Positions 1 through 10,696 of a stretch of DNA of 64,000 nt are shown here, in pieces; positions within the stretch are counted from its first letter, which is position 1, and each line of letters starts with the position of its first letter. This DNA comes from Boesenbergia rotunda. Taxonomy: Eukaryota > Streptophyta > Magnoliopsida > Zingiberales > Zingiberaceae. The translations under genes and the position numbers were made by a program. The notes beneath the pieces were generated by a model. That model was not told where the DNA came from. It saw nothing but the letters and a program-made list of their open reading frames with translations, and ran no database searches. The DNA lies in NCBI GenBank assembly GCA_024364735.1, contig JAGFNQ010002309.1, positions 147,182 to 211,181 of the forward strand, given 5' to 3'.

Positions 1-382
1 TCATCTATCAGCACAAAAACGTTAATGGTATTGTCGAAGGTGGCAGACATTGTGCTATCGTCGTGAGCTCATCTCCCGAATCCGTCCTCCCAACCAAAGC
101 CTAGGAAAGTCTTGCAAGTGTTTGTGTGTGACCCAGAGGCGGCTGTAAGTATTAACGTTGAAGTCCAGACTGCTCGGCACTATCTAAAGTAGGGGTTAGG
201 GTTTGTGCAAGGCTTATATTTTTGATAATGGCAGGAGAAAGGTTGTGGCTGGTTCAACATCTTCTTCCATGACATTATTCAGCAAGGTATGTTAGCGATA
301 GTCTTAGGTCAAAACAGTAGAGTTTGTGCACATGTTTAAACTTATTTTTGCTGAATCAATTTGAAATGTATAAAAACTGTAG
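1..382. other. Left flank without a recognisable gene
   Basis: I see no convincing coding frame, RNA gene or repeat here. It lies just upstream of an exon-like segment starting at 383 and ends in a pyrimidine-poor acceptor (TGTAG), so it may be intron or upstream sequence of that decayed gene. The only basis is position. Confidence 0.4.
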
Positions 383-1158
383 GCTTCAGATGACTTTGAA
401 AAAAAATTACATTGGTACAGTGTTTTAGGACACTTTAAACATTTTTTTGAAGCATTTCAAATTTTAAATGATCAACACATTGCGAATATCAAAGAGTCGC
501 CCTTCAGTGTTTTCTTGGACATACAAGAATTACAGCATATCCATGGAATTTTGGTGAATATATTCGAAAGTTGGGATTCAACCTCCCAAGTTTTTAAATT
601 CTCAGGTAATAGTTTTAGTTATGAATTGTAAACAATATCTATAGTAAGATAAAACAGGGATAAAGATGACCTGAAATGATTTAATTTTGATACATTTCAC
701 TCATTTCATTTCAGGCATACCGAGGGTCTGAAGTAATTTCACTTCAGGCCCTCGGTAGGCCTGAAGTGATTTCACCTCAGGCCCAACATGGGCCTGAAGT
801 GAAATCATTTCAGGCCCAAAGTGAAATCATTTGAAAGGTATATTCTTGATGATAACTAAATATTTGAAATGTTTCAGGTGTATCAATTGCGTTCACCAGA
901 TGAGATGTTGCTTTATTACTGGGTATAGTGGACCGTGGTGTTTCGGTCCCTATTAATTCAACTAAAGCATCGGGTGACCTCTATCTTACTTACTTCTCAA
1001 AAGAAAAACCTACCAGAACAAGAATTGAGGAGTTACTTAAATATTATTCAAAAAGTGTTGAATCAGAGGATGATGTTTTATTAGTGTGTAAATTCTATAT
1101 TTTGTATATATTTGTTTGTGTTTCGGTCCAAACAATGTGTAGGTCAAAAATGTGTTGA
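383..1158 (+). pseudogene. Two-exon remnant of a plant mobile-domain / DUF1985-like protein
   Basis: Two coding-like blocks join in phase. Exon 1 (383-605, about 75 residues) starts after a TGTAG acceptor and ends CTCAG|GTAATA. Exon 2 starts at 878 after TTTCAG. The joined frame reads through KFSG-VSIAFTR, an in-frame TGA at the expected acidic position, then DVALLLGIVDRGVSVP, and continues to about 1158. The pattern of a short beta segment, then T-x-E-D-V-A-L-L-L-G-x-x-D-R-G, is typical of the mobile-domain and DUF1985-type regions of plant transposons, often linked to Ulp1-like proteases. No downstream catalytic domain is present because element A cuts in at 1511. Family assignment is from memory of the motif style and is tentative. 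The in-frame TGA and the loss of pattern after 1100 argue for a pseudogene. Confidence 0.45.
705..836. repeat. Array of three short hairpins inside the intron
   Basis: Three consecutive imperfect palindromes occur at 718-757, 758-783 and 790-817. Each is built from GGCCTGAAGTGA and its complement around a short AAT-type loop, with about one mismatch per stem. A fourth half-unit follows to 836. They lie between the exon-like blocks, so a transcript would carry three adjacent stem-loops. It could be the relic of a foldback element or a small-RNA source. Confidence 0.7.
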
Positions 1159-1160
1159 AT

Positions 1161-1267
1161 CACATGCAAATGCTCCCCTATATATTTGTTTGTGTAAATT
1201 CTATATTCAAAAAGTGAGGTAATTGTTGCCTTTTGTAAAATTATATTTAGGGGAGCATTCGCATGTG
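1161..1267. repeat. 107-bp inverted-repeat unit, MITE-like
   Basis: CACATGCAAATGCTCCCCTA at 1161-1180 is matched in reverse complement at 1248-1267 with one mismatch. The interior is AT-rich. The size and 20-bp terminal inverted repeats fit a miniature transposon, but no clear target duplication is visible, so the superfamily is unassigned. Confidence 0.5.
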
Positions 1268-2536
1268 TTAGGTCATACAACAAGTCAATATATTGTTTAA
1301 CCTTCTTCACAGTAAGTGATGTAAATGAATTGACAAGACAGATTGTAGAAGACCTAATATTATGATTTGGCTATTAATAATTTTTCTGTATGCATTTTTT
1401 TAGGCATCAATAAGATCGTCAAGAAAGTTTTCCCTGCAACAAGTGATGAAGACTGATATGATAGAACAAGGGTTTAGATATATTTTAATACCTTTGTGCA
1501 GTGATAATACTGTTGGATCGGAGAAAATCAATAGAGAGGGGGGGGGGTGAATATCGATATTAAATTTTTCGAAAAATAGAGCGATTACACAGCGGAAAAC
1601 TATAAAACAATCGCTAACACAAGTTGGTTTTACTTGGTTCGGAGTCGCGGTCGGCTCCTACTCCAAGGCCCACGGTCCTTGACCATTTACGTTGGAAAAT
1701 TCTATATTCGTTAAAAATCTTTTACAAGCTGAGTACAGATATAGAATTGAAATTGAATTTGCAACACTTTTCGTAAATTAAAATTTACCGACGCCCGAGG
1801 TGGATCGAAGTTCGGAGCAGAGGGTCGTCGTCGGCGCTGTAATCGTGAAGTCGGAGCTTGTCAGAGTGTAGCGCTTAAACGAAAGTGTTTGGAGCGATGT
1901 GAGCGAAGTTGTTTAAAGCTTTGGAGGTGAACCCCTATTTATAGCAGCCATAGGGGCGCCTGTATCGATGGGGGTGCCTGACACGTGGCCTCTCTTGTGA
2001 GAACTCCTATCCGCAGGCTCGGTCAGCACTTATCCCCTTCACTGGGGTGCTTGATCTGATGGGGGCACCTGTGTTAACATGGGCGCCTGAGCTGACTTGG
2101 TCCAGAGCCTTTGTGGCAGTTTGCTTCATTGGTTTTGATTTGGCCTTGCACTGGGGCGCCCGTGTCTGTACGGGCGCCTAGTCCCAGTGAGGCGCCTCAC
2201 TCCATTGAGGAGCCTGAGCTGTAGAAACCTGTTCCTTCGTTCCCTGCAACCAAGGTTAGTTCCAAAATACAAGAAGCAAGTATGTTAGCCATTATTTACA
2301 GCCTAAGCTGTCTTGGTTCTGACTTTGGGTCTCTCAAATGGATCCCTAGGTCGAACCGACGCCTAATGTTCCCTCCTATGGGGAACGTGTCCTCACCTAC
2401 TCCTCTCGGGAGAATTTACCTTTTTGCCAACCGGCTCCTCCCGTTGGACTTTTGCCCAATCCACTGATCAGGTCTTCGTGCCCAGTCCACGACAAGGACT
2501 TCTTGCCCATCTTCCTGTCAGGTCTTCGGTGCCCAG

Positions 2537-4433
2537 TGTTAGTAGGAGCTCTAGAGCCAATTATGTGATGATTGACTTGGGACATTTTGTATCATATTCT
2601 ATCATTAATAAAGGCATGGCTATTATACTTACTTTGTATTTGTGCCAAATAACTAAGTATAATAATGTCCATGGTTAGTAGGTTCTTATCTACATTATAT
2701 CGATTGGTTGAATCGATAATGAGATGATGTATAGAACACTAATCTAAACCATTCCTAGTCAAGTATTAATATTCAAGGACAATATTGATGCATAGAGACT
2801 AGCATGTAGGTCAACTGATGACTTGAGCTAACAAGTCATGGATATGTGATATCAAGTTGACACATGGGTATACATTGGAGAATGTGTACTGAATTGACCC
2901 GCCATGAGAAAGTTTCACAGATTGTCATATGAGTGCCATAAACTTTCTCATGTGACTATTAGTATGAATAGTCCTTAGACCTGACGTCACTATGGTTCCC
3001 TACATAAGGAGTTATGTACTTTGGTATCGTCAAACGTCACCCGTAACAGGGTGGACTATAAAGGCGATCACTGGGTATGTAATGAATTATGTGGAGGGAT
3101 GTGAGTGATGTAGATGGGATCTATCCCTCCCATATGACGGGAGTGATATCTGTGGGCCCCTTGATCGAGTAGGACTACTAAAACGCATGATCATGCTCAA
3201 ATGAGTCAATATAAGATATTGAGCTCATTTGTTTGAGTGAGTCTACTCGGCGATCAAGAAACACAAGATTGATTGAGGATGACACGGTCTATGCCTCATT
3301 GGTCAATCTAGATATCAAGGATAGAAGGATAAAGTCGTACATTATCATAGTCACGGAGGTTTAGTCGGATCTCGACTTTTCTTGTTACTTGGGTAGCAAT
3401 GATGCATTGTTAGATGCCACTCATTGCTTATGTGTCTAAAGTGTTTAGGCGCATTGCCAACGTCACGAGAACCTATTGGGTCACACACTAAGGACACGAT
3501 ACTTCGGGAGATCTGAGCCCGAGTTAGGAATTCGGGAGATCTGAGCCCGAGTTGGGAACTCGGGAGATCTGAGCCCGAGTTGGGAACTCGGGAGATATGA
3601 GTTAGGAGCTCGACACTTGGCAGATTGAGCTAGGAGCTCGGCAGACTGAGTCGGGAGCTCAGCACTCGACAGACTGGGCTAGGAGCTTGGCAGACTGAGT
3701 CGGGAGCTCGGCACTCGACAGACTGAGCTGGGAGCTCGACAGACTAAGTCGGGAGCTCGGCAGACTGGGCTGGGAGCTCGGCAGACTGGGTCGGAGCTCG
3801 ACAGACTGGGTCGGGAGCTCGGCACTCGGGAGACTTGGTCAGGAGACCTAGTCGGAAGCCTGAGAGGCCCGGTCGGAATTGCATGGGGAAATTCATTAAA
3901 GTGTTTAATGAAGGAAAGAGAAAGGTCTCTCTTCATTGGATGAAGAGAAGGTGAAGAGTCACATGGAAAGATGTGCTCTTTATTGGCTTTAATGAAAGGA
4001 AGTCAAAGAGACAAAAGACTCTTCATATTCATGGAATGAATATAAAAGCTAGTCTAGTCATTTTGAATGATAAGTGATTGTCTTTCCTTTCTTCCCTTCC
4101 TCTCTTCTTCCTCTTCTCCCCTTTGGCCGAAACCTTACTGTAGGGTTCTTGGTGTTCTGCGAGCTACCTCAAGTTGCTAGCACAACTAAGGTAGTTCTTC
4201 CCGGAGTTGAGAGATCGTGTCCGTGTGGATACGGATAGAGGCACGGACACTTGAACGTGCAAGAGATCCGGCACATCTTGGACGAGCGGGATAAACGAAA
4301 GGGCACGCATCAAAGGTATATCTTCTTTAGAAGTAGATGTAGATCAACTTTGTACGAGTTTTCTTTCGCATGGATTGCTCGAGGGTTCTTGTTTCTGCTG
4401 CATATTTATGTTTTTGTGCCGGGAGAACCCAAC
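2537..4433 (+). mobile_element. Solo LTR of the TGTTAG copia family
   Basis: It starts TGTTAGTAGGAGC like the LTRs of element E and keeps the same order of blocks along its length, including the repeated GGTATACATTGGAGAATG region. It ends near AACCCAACA. A TATAAAAG box lies at 4041-4048. No PBS or PPT adjoins it, so it is a solo LTR left by LTR-LTR recombination. The flanks CCCAG (left) and CCCTG (right) form a 5-bp duplication with one mismatch. It is about 200 bp longer than the E LTRs because of the tandem array at 3498-3860. Confidence 0.85.
3498..3860. repeat. Hypervariable tandem array in the solo LTR
   Basis: Degenerate repeats of about 21-28 bp built on CGGGAGATCTGAGCCCGAGTT grade into GGGAGCTCGGCAGACTGAGTC. 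The LTRs of element E have no such array at the matching place, so it expanded after this lineage split. Confidence 0.8.
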
Positions 4434-4659
4434 ACCCTGCCCTTTGCCAGGACTTCTTGCCCAACTTCCGGTCAGGTCTTCGGTGCCCAGCTCTTTGCCA
4501 GGACTTCTTGCCCAGTCCTTTGCCAGAACGTCTTGCCTAGTGTACCTAGGACTTTTCTGCACACTTAGTAAGCTTGTTAGATCACTCCAACACCTTAACT
4601 TCTGAACCCTTTGCCATTATCAAAACACAGGTTTGATTTTGGTGCTTCCGGCACCAACA

Positions 4660-4676
4660 ATCTCCCCCTTTTTGAT
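4660..4676 (-). other. Polypurine tract of element A
   Basis: The complement reads AAAAAGGGGGAGAT and abuts the TG start of the LTR. This is the plus-strand priming tract usual in SIRE/Maximus copia elements. It fixes the element on the minus strand. Confidence 0.85.
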
Positions 4677-7537
4677 TTATGGCAACACGGTTCAAAAAGT
4701 TAAGTAAAAAAAAATTTATAGCACATCTAACCAGCAAGAATACTTAAAATAATTTTCAATTATCTCCCCCTGAAATAAACATTCTCCCTCTCAAACAAGC
4801 ATTCTCCCCCTCAAACAAGCATTCAGTTTTTGTAAAACTTCTAAGTGTTTTTATGTTTGACTAAGTGTTTTGCAAAAACATTTTTACCAAAAAACTTTTT
4901 ACACTTAGACAATTTTCCACTTAGACAAGTTTTGCAAGCCTAACATTTGATTTAAAAACTTTTACTTACAAGGCTATTTTACAAAAATAATTTAATCAAA
5001 ATTTTAAAATGGTTTCAATTTTTGCACACTTAGAAAGATTTCGCTTAAGAACAGTTTGTGCAAATAAAACATTTTACCTGAAACAAAAACTCTTTAAGGA
5101 ATTTTTCAACATGTTTTCGCAAAGATTTGTTTTCTAAGAAGAAATTTTACTTAGAAACATTTGCCAAAAAATTTCAACAGGTTTTTGCTCAGATAAACTT
5201 TGTTTACTAAGGAAAATTTTACTTTAAAATATATATAAAAAATTGCTCTTCGAAAATTTTGAAACACTTAGAAATTTTTGAAAGTTCTTAGAAATACTTA
5301 GACGAAAGTTTTGAAGTACTTAAAAAATTTGAAGCACTTAACAAATTTGAAACATTTTACTTTACCTTTTGAAAAAGAGAAGAGATAAAAATTTGAAAAA
5401 AAATTTATTGAAAGAAAATTTTTCTCTCTTTTCTCCTTTCTCTCCCCCTTTGCCATATATCAAAAAAAATGATAACAACTATTGTAAGTCAATTTTGAAT
5501 TTTAGCTGGTTAAAAAAATTTGAGTTCCGTATTGAACCACCTCTGGTGAATTAAAAAAAAAGGACCAACCCACTTAATAAGTAAAAAAATTGTAAGTGGA
5601 AGACCCACTGAATTGAATTTGATCTACGAATCTTACCAACAAAACTTCTTTCCTTTGCAAAGTACATAGTATAATTTTTGAAAAACATATCATTTTTGAC
5701 AAAATAATTTGAAAAATCTTCCTTCTTGAAAAGTTTCTAAAATTAAAAAAACTTTCAATTAAATAGTTTTTGAAAATCTTCCTTTGCAAATAAAAAAAAC
5801 TTGAACTTTCAACAAACGTTTTTGAACTCAGAAAATTTTCATAAAAAATATTTCCTTAGAAACATTTCAATTGAGAGAGATTTTCAAAAAGGGATTGCAT
5901 AAAAGATTTTTTTTCTTAGAAAAATATGCACTTTTCAACAATATTTCACTTAAAGATTTTTGCACTTTAAAAGAATACTTTGAAAAATATTGTGTAAAAA
6001 CTTATACTTTGAAGGATATCTTTTCTTTGAAAAGATTGTACTTTGAAAAGTTTATACTTTGAAGGATCTATATTTTGCAAAATATGTATTTTCAAAAAAT
6101 CTGTACTTTGGGAAAGATTTGCCGTTTTTGAAAACTATTAACACTTTTGAAAATTATTATGCATTTTTAAAACTTATAAGTACTTTCAAAAGACATTATA
6201 CATTTTTGAAAAACATATAAGTACTTTTAAAAGATATTATCCATTAAAAAACATATAAGTACTTGTAAAGGACATTATGCATATATTACGAAAATCTTAT
6301 TTTGAAAACATAATGTTTTACTTGACTTAATTTCTTTTCCAGTTTGACACAATCCTAGGAAATTTTGTTAACTGCAAGGACATTTTCTTAAGTGCCTTGA
6401 AAATTCTTCCAAATTCAAGTAAGCATTATTTCCCAAAATGATAAGCTAAAAATAATTTTTGAAAGTGATGCTATATATACAAAAATGATTTTAAACGATA
6501 GTATTTTGAAACAATTACTTATGTTTTAAAAAAGATTTTGGAAATATAGTGCATGAAAATATAGTATTTTGAAATGTTCAAAAAAAATTTTAATTTGACC
6601 TCCCCCTAAACTTGACATATCCTAAGAGTCTTTGTAGATCATGAAGAAGACTTCCTCTGTTTTAGGGTTTATCAAAATTAAAAAAATAATTTTGGACGAC
6701 CTTTTAAGTATGATAGTTTTCAAGGAGATAATTTTCGAAAACATAATTTGGAATGATAGCACAGTTTTCGAAAATCATTTTGAAATGATGATACTTTTTC
6801 AAAGAGATAGTGATATAACAAGGTTTTTGAATCAATTTTTGAAAACGTTATTTTGAGATGATAATAAGTTTTAGAGCATAAGGTTTTTGAAAAATTTGAA
6901 TTTTTCAACAAAGAAAAAAAACCCCTGCATCCTACACTGTCTGACTCTATCTAAGTGCCTTAAGGGACTTCAGTATTGACCAAGTTGGACTATGTTGACT
7001 AGGTTTGACCAATCAATAATTGACCCAATCAAGTCCTAGATCTTAGTCTAATTCAATTAATACTTGATGAGTTAATTTTGAAAATAAATGAAATTCAATT
7101 TTTAAAAAAATGTTGAGTGGAAAACATGTAGAGTTAATTTAGAGTTAATTTTTGGGAAAAATTGAGTTAATTCTGAGTTGATTTTGAAAAATTATTGAAC
7201 TACATTATTAGGACCTAGACATCTCACCCAGTTCTAAATGTCAAAACAGGTTAACTTATCTGTTTTGTGAGATATTTTTATCTTTATCTTCCAATTAGTC
7301 TTAAATCTAATATTTAATTAAAACTTGTGTTAGATTGAAATTTATCAAATAGTAAATTGAATTTGAGTTTCAATAATTGGCTTCCAGGTCTTGGCGAGGC
7401 ACAAAGGCCTTCTTTGGCCGTAGCATTATTGGAGCAACAACTCTTTCCTTGACAAAGTCTTTTACCAAAAATTCATTTTCAACTTACTTCTTGATAAATT
7501 TTGGTCTAACTAGTTTAGGTTTCGGATCGGTAGCTTC

Positions 7538-8892
7538 TGTTGGTGCAGGAAGCACCATATCGAACCTTGTTTTGATATTGGCAAAGGATTCAAGGTTAAG
7601 TACTATTTGTCATCTAACAATGTTCATTGAGTGTGCAGAAAGAAGTCCTAGCGAAGGACTGCTAGGCACCTAGCGAAGGGCTGCTAGGAGTTGAAGTCCT
7701 AGCGAAGGACTGCTAGGCACCTAGCGAAGGGCTGCTAGGAGTTGATGACCTAGCTAAGGAATGCTAAGCACCTAGTGAAGGGCTGCTAGGAGTTGAAGAC
7801 CTAGCGAAGGACTGCTAGGCACCTAGCGAAGGGCTGCTAGGCATTGAATACCTGGCGAAGGGCTGCTAGGCACCTGGCGAAGGACTGCTGGGCAAAAGTC
7901 CAACCGGAGGAGCCGGTTGGCAAAAGGTAAATTCTTCTGAGAGGAGTAGGTGAGGACGCGTTCCCCGTCGAGGGAACAGTAGGCGTCGGTTCAACCTAGG
8001 GTTCCATAATGGAGACCCGAAGTCAGAACCAAGACAGCTATGGCTGTAAAAAATTATCTAACACTCTTACCTTGTTGTTTTGTAACTAACCCTGGATGAA
8101 GGACCGAAGGAATGAGTTTCTGCAGCTCAGAATACCCCAAAGGAGAGGGGCAGCAGCTGGGCAGGGCGCCCTGGAGGTCCCGGGCGCCCCCAAGGTCAAA
8201 GCAAACAACCAAGCAAAGAGTCGCTTCGAAACTGCACTAGGCAGGGCGCCCTGGAGGTCCCGGGCACCCTAAGTCCAAGCAAAGAAATGAACCGAAGCAA
8301 AAATCAACCATGAAGCCTGTTGACCAAGTCAAGCAGGGCGCCCCCAGTGTCCTGAGCGCCCTCGTCAGCTCCGAGCCCGATTCTGGAGGGATAAGCGCTG
8401 ACCGAGTTTCGGATGAGAGTTCTCGGATCCGAAGGCACGTGTCAAGTGCCCCCAGCGTCCCGGGCACCCCCAGGAGTGCTAGAAAAGGGGCTCGACCCCT
8501 AAGGCATTAGAATCAACTTTTCCAACGCCTCTACGCTCTTCGACTCAAGCGCTCTGCTCCGAAAACCTCCAATCTCGAGATTCAAGCACCGACGACGACC
8601 CTCTGCTCTGAAGTACGATCCACACCGGGCGTCGGTAACGAAATGTCTAATTTTATTTACTACACTACAACTGTAACATTTTCTGTAAATATTTGCGCAC
8701 ATATAGAATTGCCCGCAATAAACGGTCAAGGACCGTAGGCCTTGGAGTAGGAGCCGACCGCGACTCCGAACCAAGTAAAAATCCTTGCGTTCTGTGTGTT
8801 TGTTTTAATTTCCGCTGCGTATTCTCTTAACTTCTAATCCGAAACGTTTTCACGATATTCACCCCCCTCTATCGTGTTTTCTCGATCCAACA
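7538..8892 (+). mobile_element. Solo SIRE-type LTR with 5-bp duplication gcttc
   Basis: It begins TGTTGGTGCAGGAAGC and ends TTTCTCGATCCAACA. GCTTC flanks it on both sides (7533-7537 and 8893-8897), which proves one clean insertion into element A. The uninterrupted site can be read in G (near 44865). No PBS or PPT adjoins it. It carries the 51-bp array, GGGCGCCC palindromes at 8160-8470, and the oligo-pyrimidine CCCCCCTCTATCG end. Orientation is opposite to A. Confidence 0.92.
7645..7892 (+). repeat. 51-bp tandem repeat in the U3 of the solo LTR
   Basis: About 4.7 copies of a 51-bp unit made from two half-units, each with CTAGCGAAGGRCTGCTAGG. Related but shuffled units occur in reverse orientation in LTR B (11700-11945). 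Confidence 0.85.
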
Positions 8893-9994
8893 GCTTCGGC
8901 TAGTTCCACCAGACTAAACAGACCGAGTAGGGTATGCCTTACCCCACTTTGTTGGAAACGAGATGGCTAGAGAGGGGGGGGTGAATATAGTCAATCACTT
9001 TTTCTTGCACTTAACAAGATTCCTGCACTCAACTTATCAGTAGCACAGCGGAAGAAATAAAGGAAGCTGAAGCAGTGCAGTAAACGAAAACATAAATGAA
9101 AGCAAACAGAGACAACTGCCAAGATCGCTAACAGGAGGGTTTACAAGGTTCGGAGATAACTTGCCCCTACTCCTTGGCGTCCCCTTAAGGTGGGCGATCC
9201 CTTGATCGTTGGCAGATCAAGCCCGGTTTTCACCGGATATAACGCAACCTCCTTCTCGGTGGAGAAACCTCTCCACAGCGTTTCTTTCATAGATAAAGTT
9301 TAAGCACAAAGAAACAACAAGAAGGATCTTACTCAAACACTTAGCAAGGACAAGAACACAGCAAGCTTCCCTGAGCTCCACCCAGTGGCGATCTCACGCA
9401 AGAACCCTTCTTTGAACTGTCGGACTCCAAGCTCCTTGTTCTCTCCTTCAAGCGCTCAAGTAATGAATGATTGCTTCTCAATCGCTTACTCAAAGTGATG
9501 AAAACTTCAAGAACACAGCAAGCTTGTTGTGGAGAACTCAAGGCGCGGCAAGAGCACAAGTTTCAGAATCCTCTTCCGAACACTTCGAACCCTTTGGAAC
9601 TCTTTTTTCCACGAAGCCAATTTCCTCCCTTTTGATTCTCTATACAGCATCAGGTGACAACATCCTCCGTAGCCTCCAGCTACCTTACTGCCAACGCCAG
9701 CTACCACTGATCCCTCTCTGGTCTTCCTGAGATCCCCTCAGCCAAGCCCCAGTCTCGGCTCCAGTCTGCAGCTCGGCCGTTGCAACCGGAAATGGAGAAT
9801 CGGACAAACCTGCTCCAAGGAAAGCCTCCTTTGACCTCTCCTTGAGTGTTTGAATCCTCCCCTATCACCTGCAGCTTAATCAGAATGTTAGAGCAGTAAA
9901 TCATACAGGAAATCAAATATCAGAAGTAAACAGCAGCGAATCGGATATGATCAGACGCTCTGACCACGTCTGACAGTGCAATTTTAATTAAAGT

Positions 9995-10497
9995 GATCGG
10001 TCACCGGACCGATCCAGGGCTTGTGGGTCGGTCACCAGACCGATCGAGAGCTTCGCTGGGATTCCCAGCTCTCGCAGCTATACACGCCTGATCGGTCACC
10101 CGATCGATCAGAGTGAAGCCTAATCGGTCACCAGACCGATCAGAGTGAAGCCTGATCGGTCACTAGACCGATGAGGATAGATGAACAGTGATTTTTTTAA
10201 TTAGATCCAAACTCCCTGATCGGTCACCGGACCGATCCAGGGTCTGATCTGCAAGGGAACTCACTCACCGACTGCTCCCTGATCGGTCACCAGACCGATC
10301 AGGAGCAAGGCAGCAAGGAAGCAGCCTGCTCCCTGATCGGTCACCGGTCCGATCAGGAGCCACACAATAGGTTCCCAACCTCACTGTGCGCTCCCTGATC
10401 GGTCCCCAGTCCGGTCAGACATCACTGGATCGGTCACCAGACCGATCCACGAAGGAGCAGCGTGCCAATGTCCCTGATCGGTCACCAGACCGATCCA
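9995..10497. repeat. Eleven dispersed copies of a 20-bp palindrome
   Basis: GATCGGTCACCRGACCGATC recurs about eleven times with 8-bp arms and a 4-bp centre, spaced about 25-65 bp apart. The arms are conserved while the spacers differ, which suggests the palindrome is the conserved unit. It lies in the presumed U3 of LTR C, where repeated palindromes may be protein-binding sites. Confidence 0.8.
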
Positions 10498-10500
10498 GGG

Positions 10501-10690
10501 ACTCAAACCTAGCCCTCCAAGCTAGGAATTCATCCACCTTAGCCCTCCAAGCTAAGGATTTTTCCATCTAACTCTCCAAGTTGGGAATTTGCACCTAACC
10601 CTCCAAGTTAGGACTTTTCACCTAGCCCTCCAAGCTAGGACTTTTCACCTAGCCCTCCAAGCTAGGACTTTTCACCCAACCCTTCCGAGT
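10501..10690. repeat. Tandem 27-28-bp repeat, CTAGCCCTCCAAGCTAGGA
   Basis: About seven copies. Each unit is itself a short inverted repeat (CTAGC...GCTAG) and ends with ACTTTTCAC. It is cut by the start of LTR B. Confidence 0.85.
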
Positions 10691-10696
10691 TAGAAC

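Larger units (their letters stand above)
1511..4659 (-). mobile_element. SIRE-type copia LTR of element A, split by a solo LTR
   Basis: Read on the minus strand this LTR starts TGTTGGTGC (4659) and ends TCCGATCCAACA (1511). It is followed inward by the PPT at 4660. The left part (1511-2536) holds the oligo-G tract, the TACTTGGTTCGGAG block and a TATA-like CTATAAATAG (complement of 1935-1944). Upstream of the TATA are repeated GGGCGCC modules. A copia LTR of another family is inserted at 2537-4433. Without it the LTR is about 1.25 kb. The outside flank 1506-1510 is aatac, and the matching copy is not in the window because the element is cut at 8950. Confidence 0.85.
4676..8949 (-). mobile_element. 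Internal remnant of element A (SIRE-like, no coding domain left)
   Basis: 4676-6900 is low-complexity A/T sequence dominated by TTTTGAAAA words, the same kind that lies between pol and PPT in H, D and G. 6600-6690 and 6930-7530 match blocks shared with D (29350-30380) and G (43870-44900). These include the TCTCACCC...GTGAGA inverted pair (7220-7275) and the CTTCCAGGTCTTGGCGAGG block (7380-7460). None of this keeps an open frame with a recognisable domain. A solo LTR sits at 7538-8892. The element stops at 8949, where LTR C enters, and the rest is not in the window. Confidence 0.75.
8950..10696 (-). mobile_element. Partial LTR C, a diverged SIRE-like subfamily
   Basis: It starts TGTTGGAAACGAGATGG on the plus strand, followed by the oligo-G GGTGAATAT block and a CAAGGTTCGGAGATAAC block comparable to other SIRE LTR ends, so the LTR is read from the minus strand. 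It has two arrays of its own: 20-bp palindromes (9995-10497) and a 28-bp repeat (10501-10690). It is cut at 10696 by element B. The remainder and any internal region are not in the window. Confidence 0.75.

Noticed and set aside
4676..6900. Short Lys/Phe-rich frames in the A/T spacers
   Set aside because: They arise from TTTTGAAAA words, occur on both strands and are not shared between sister elements.
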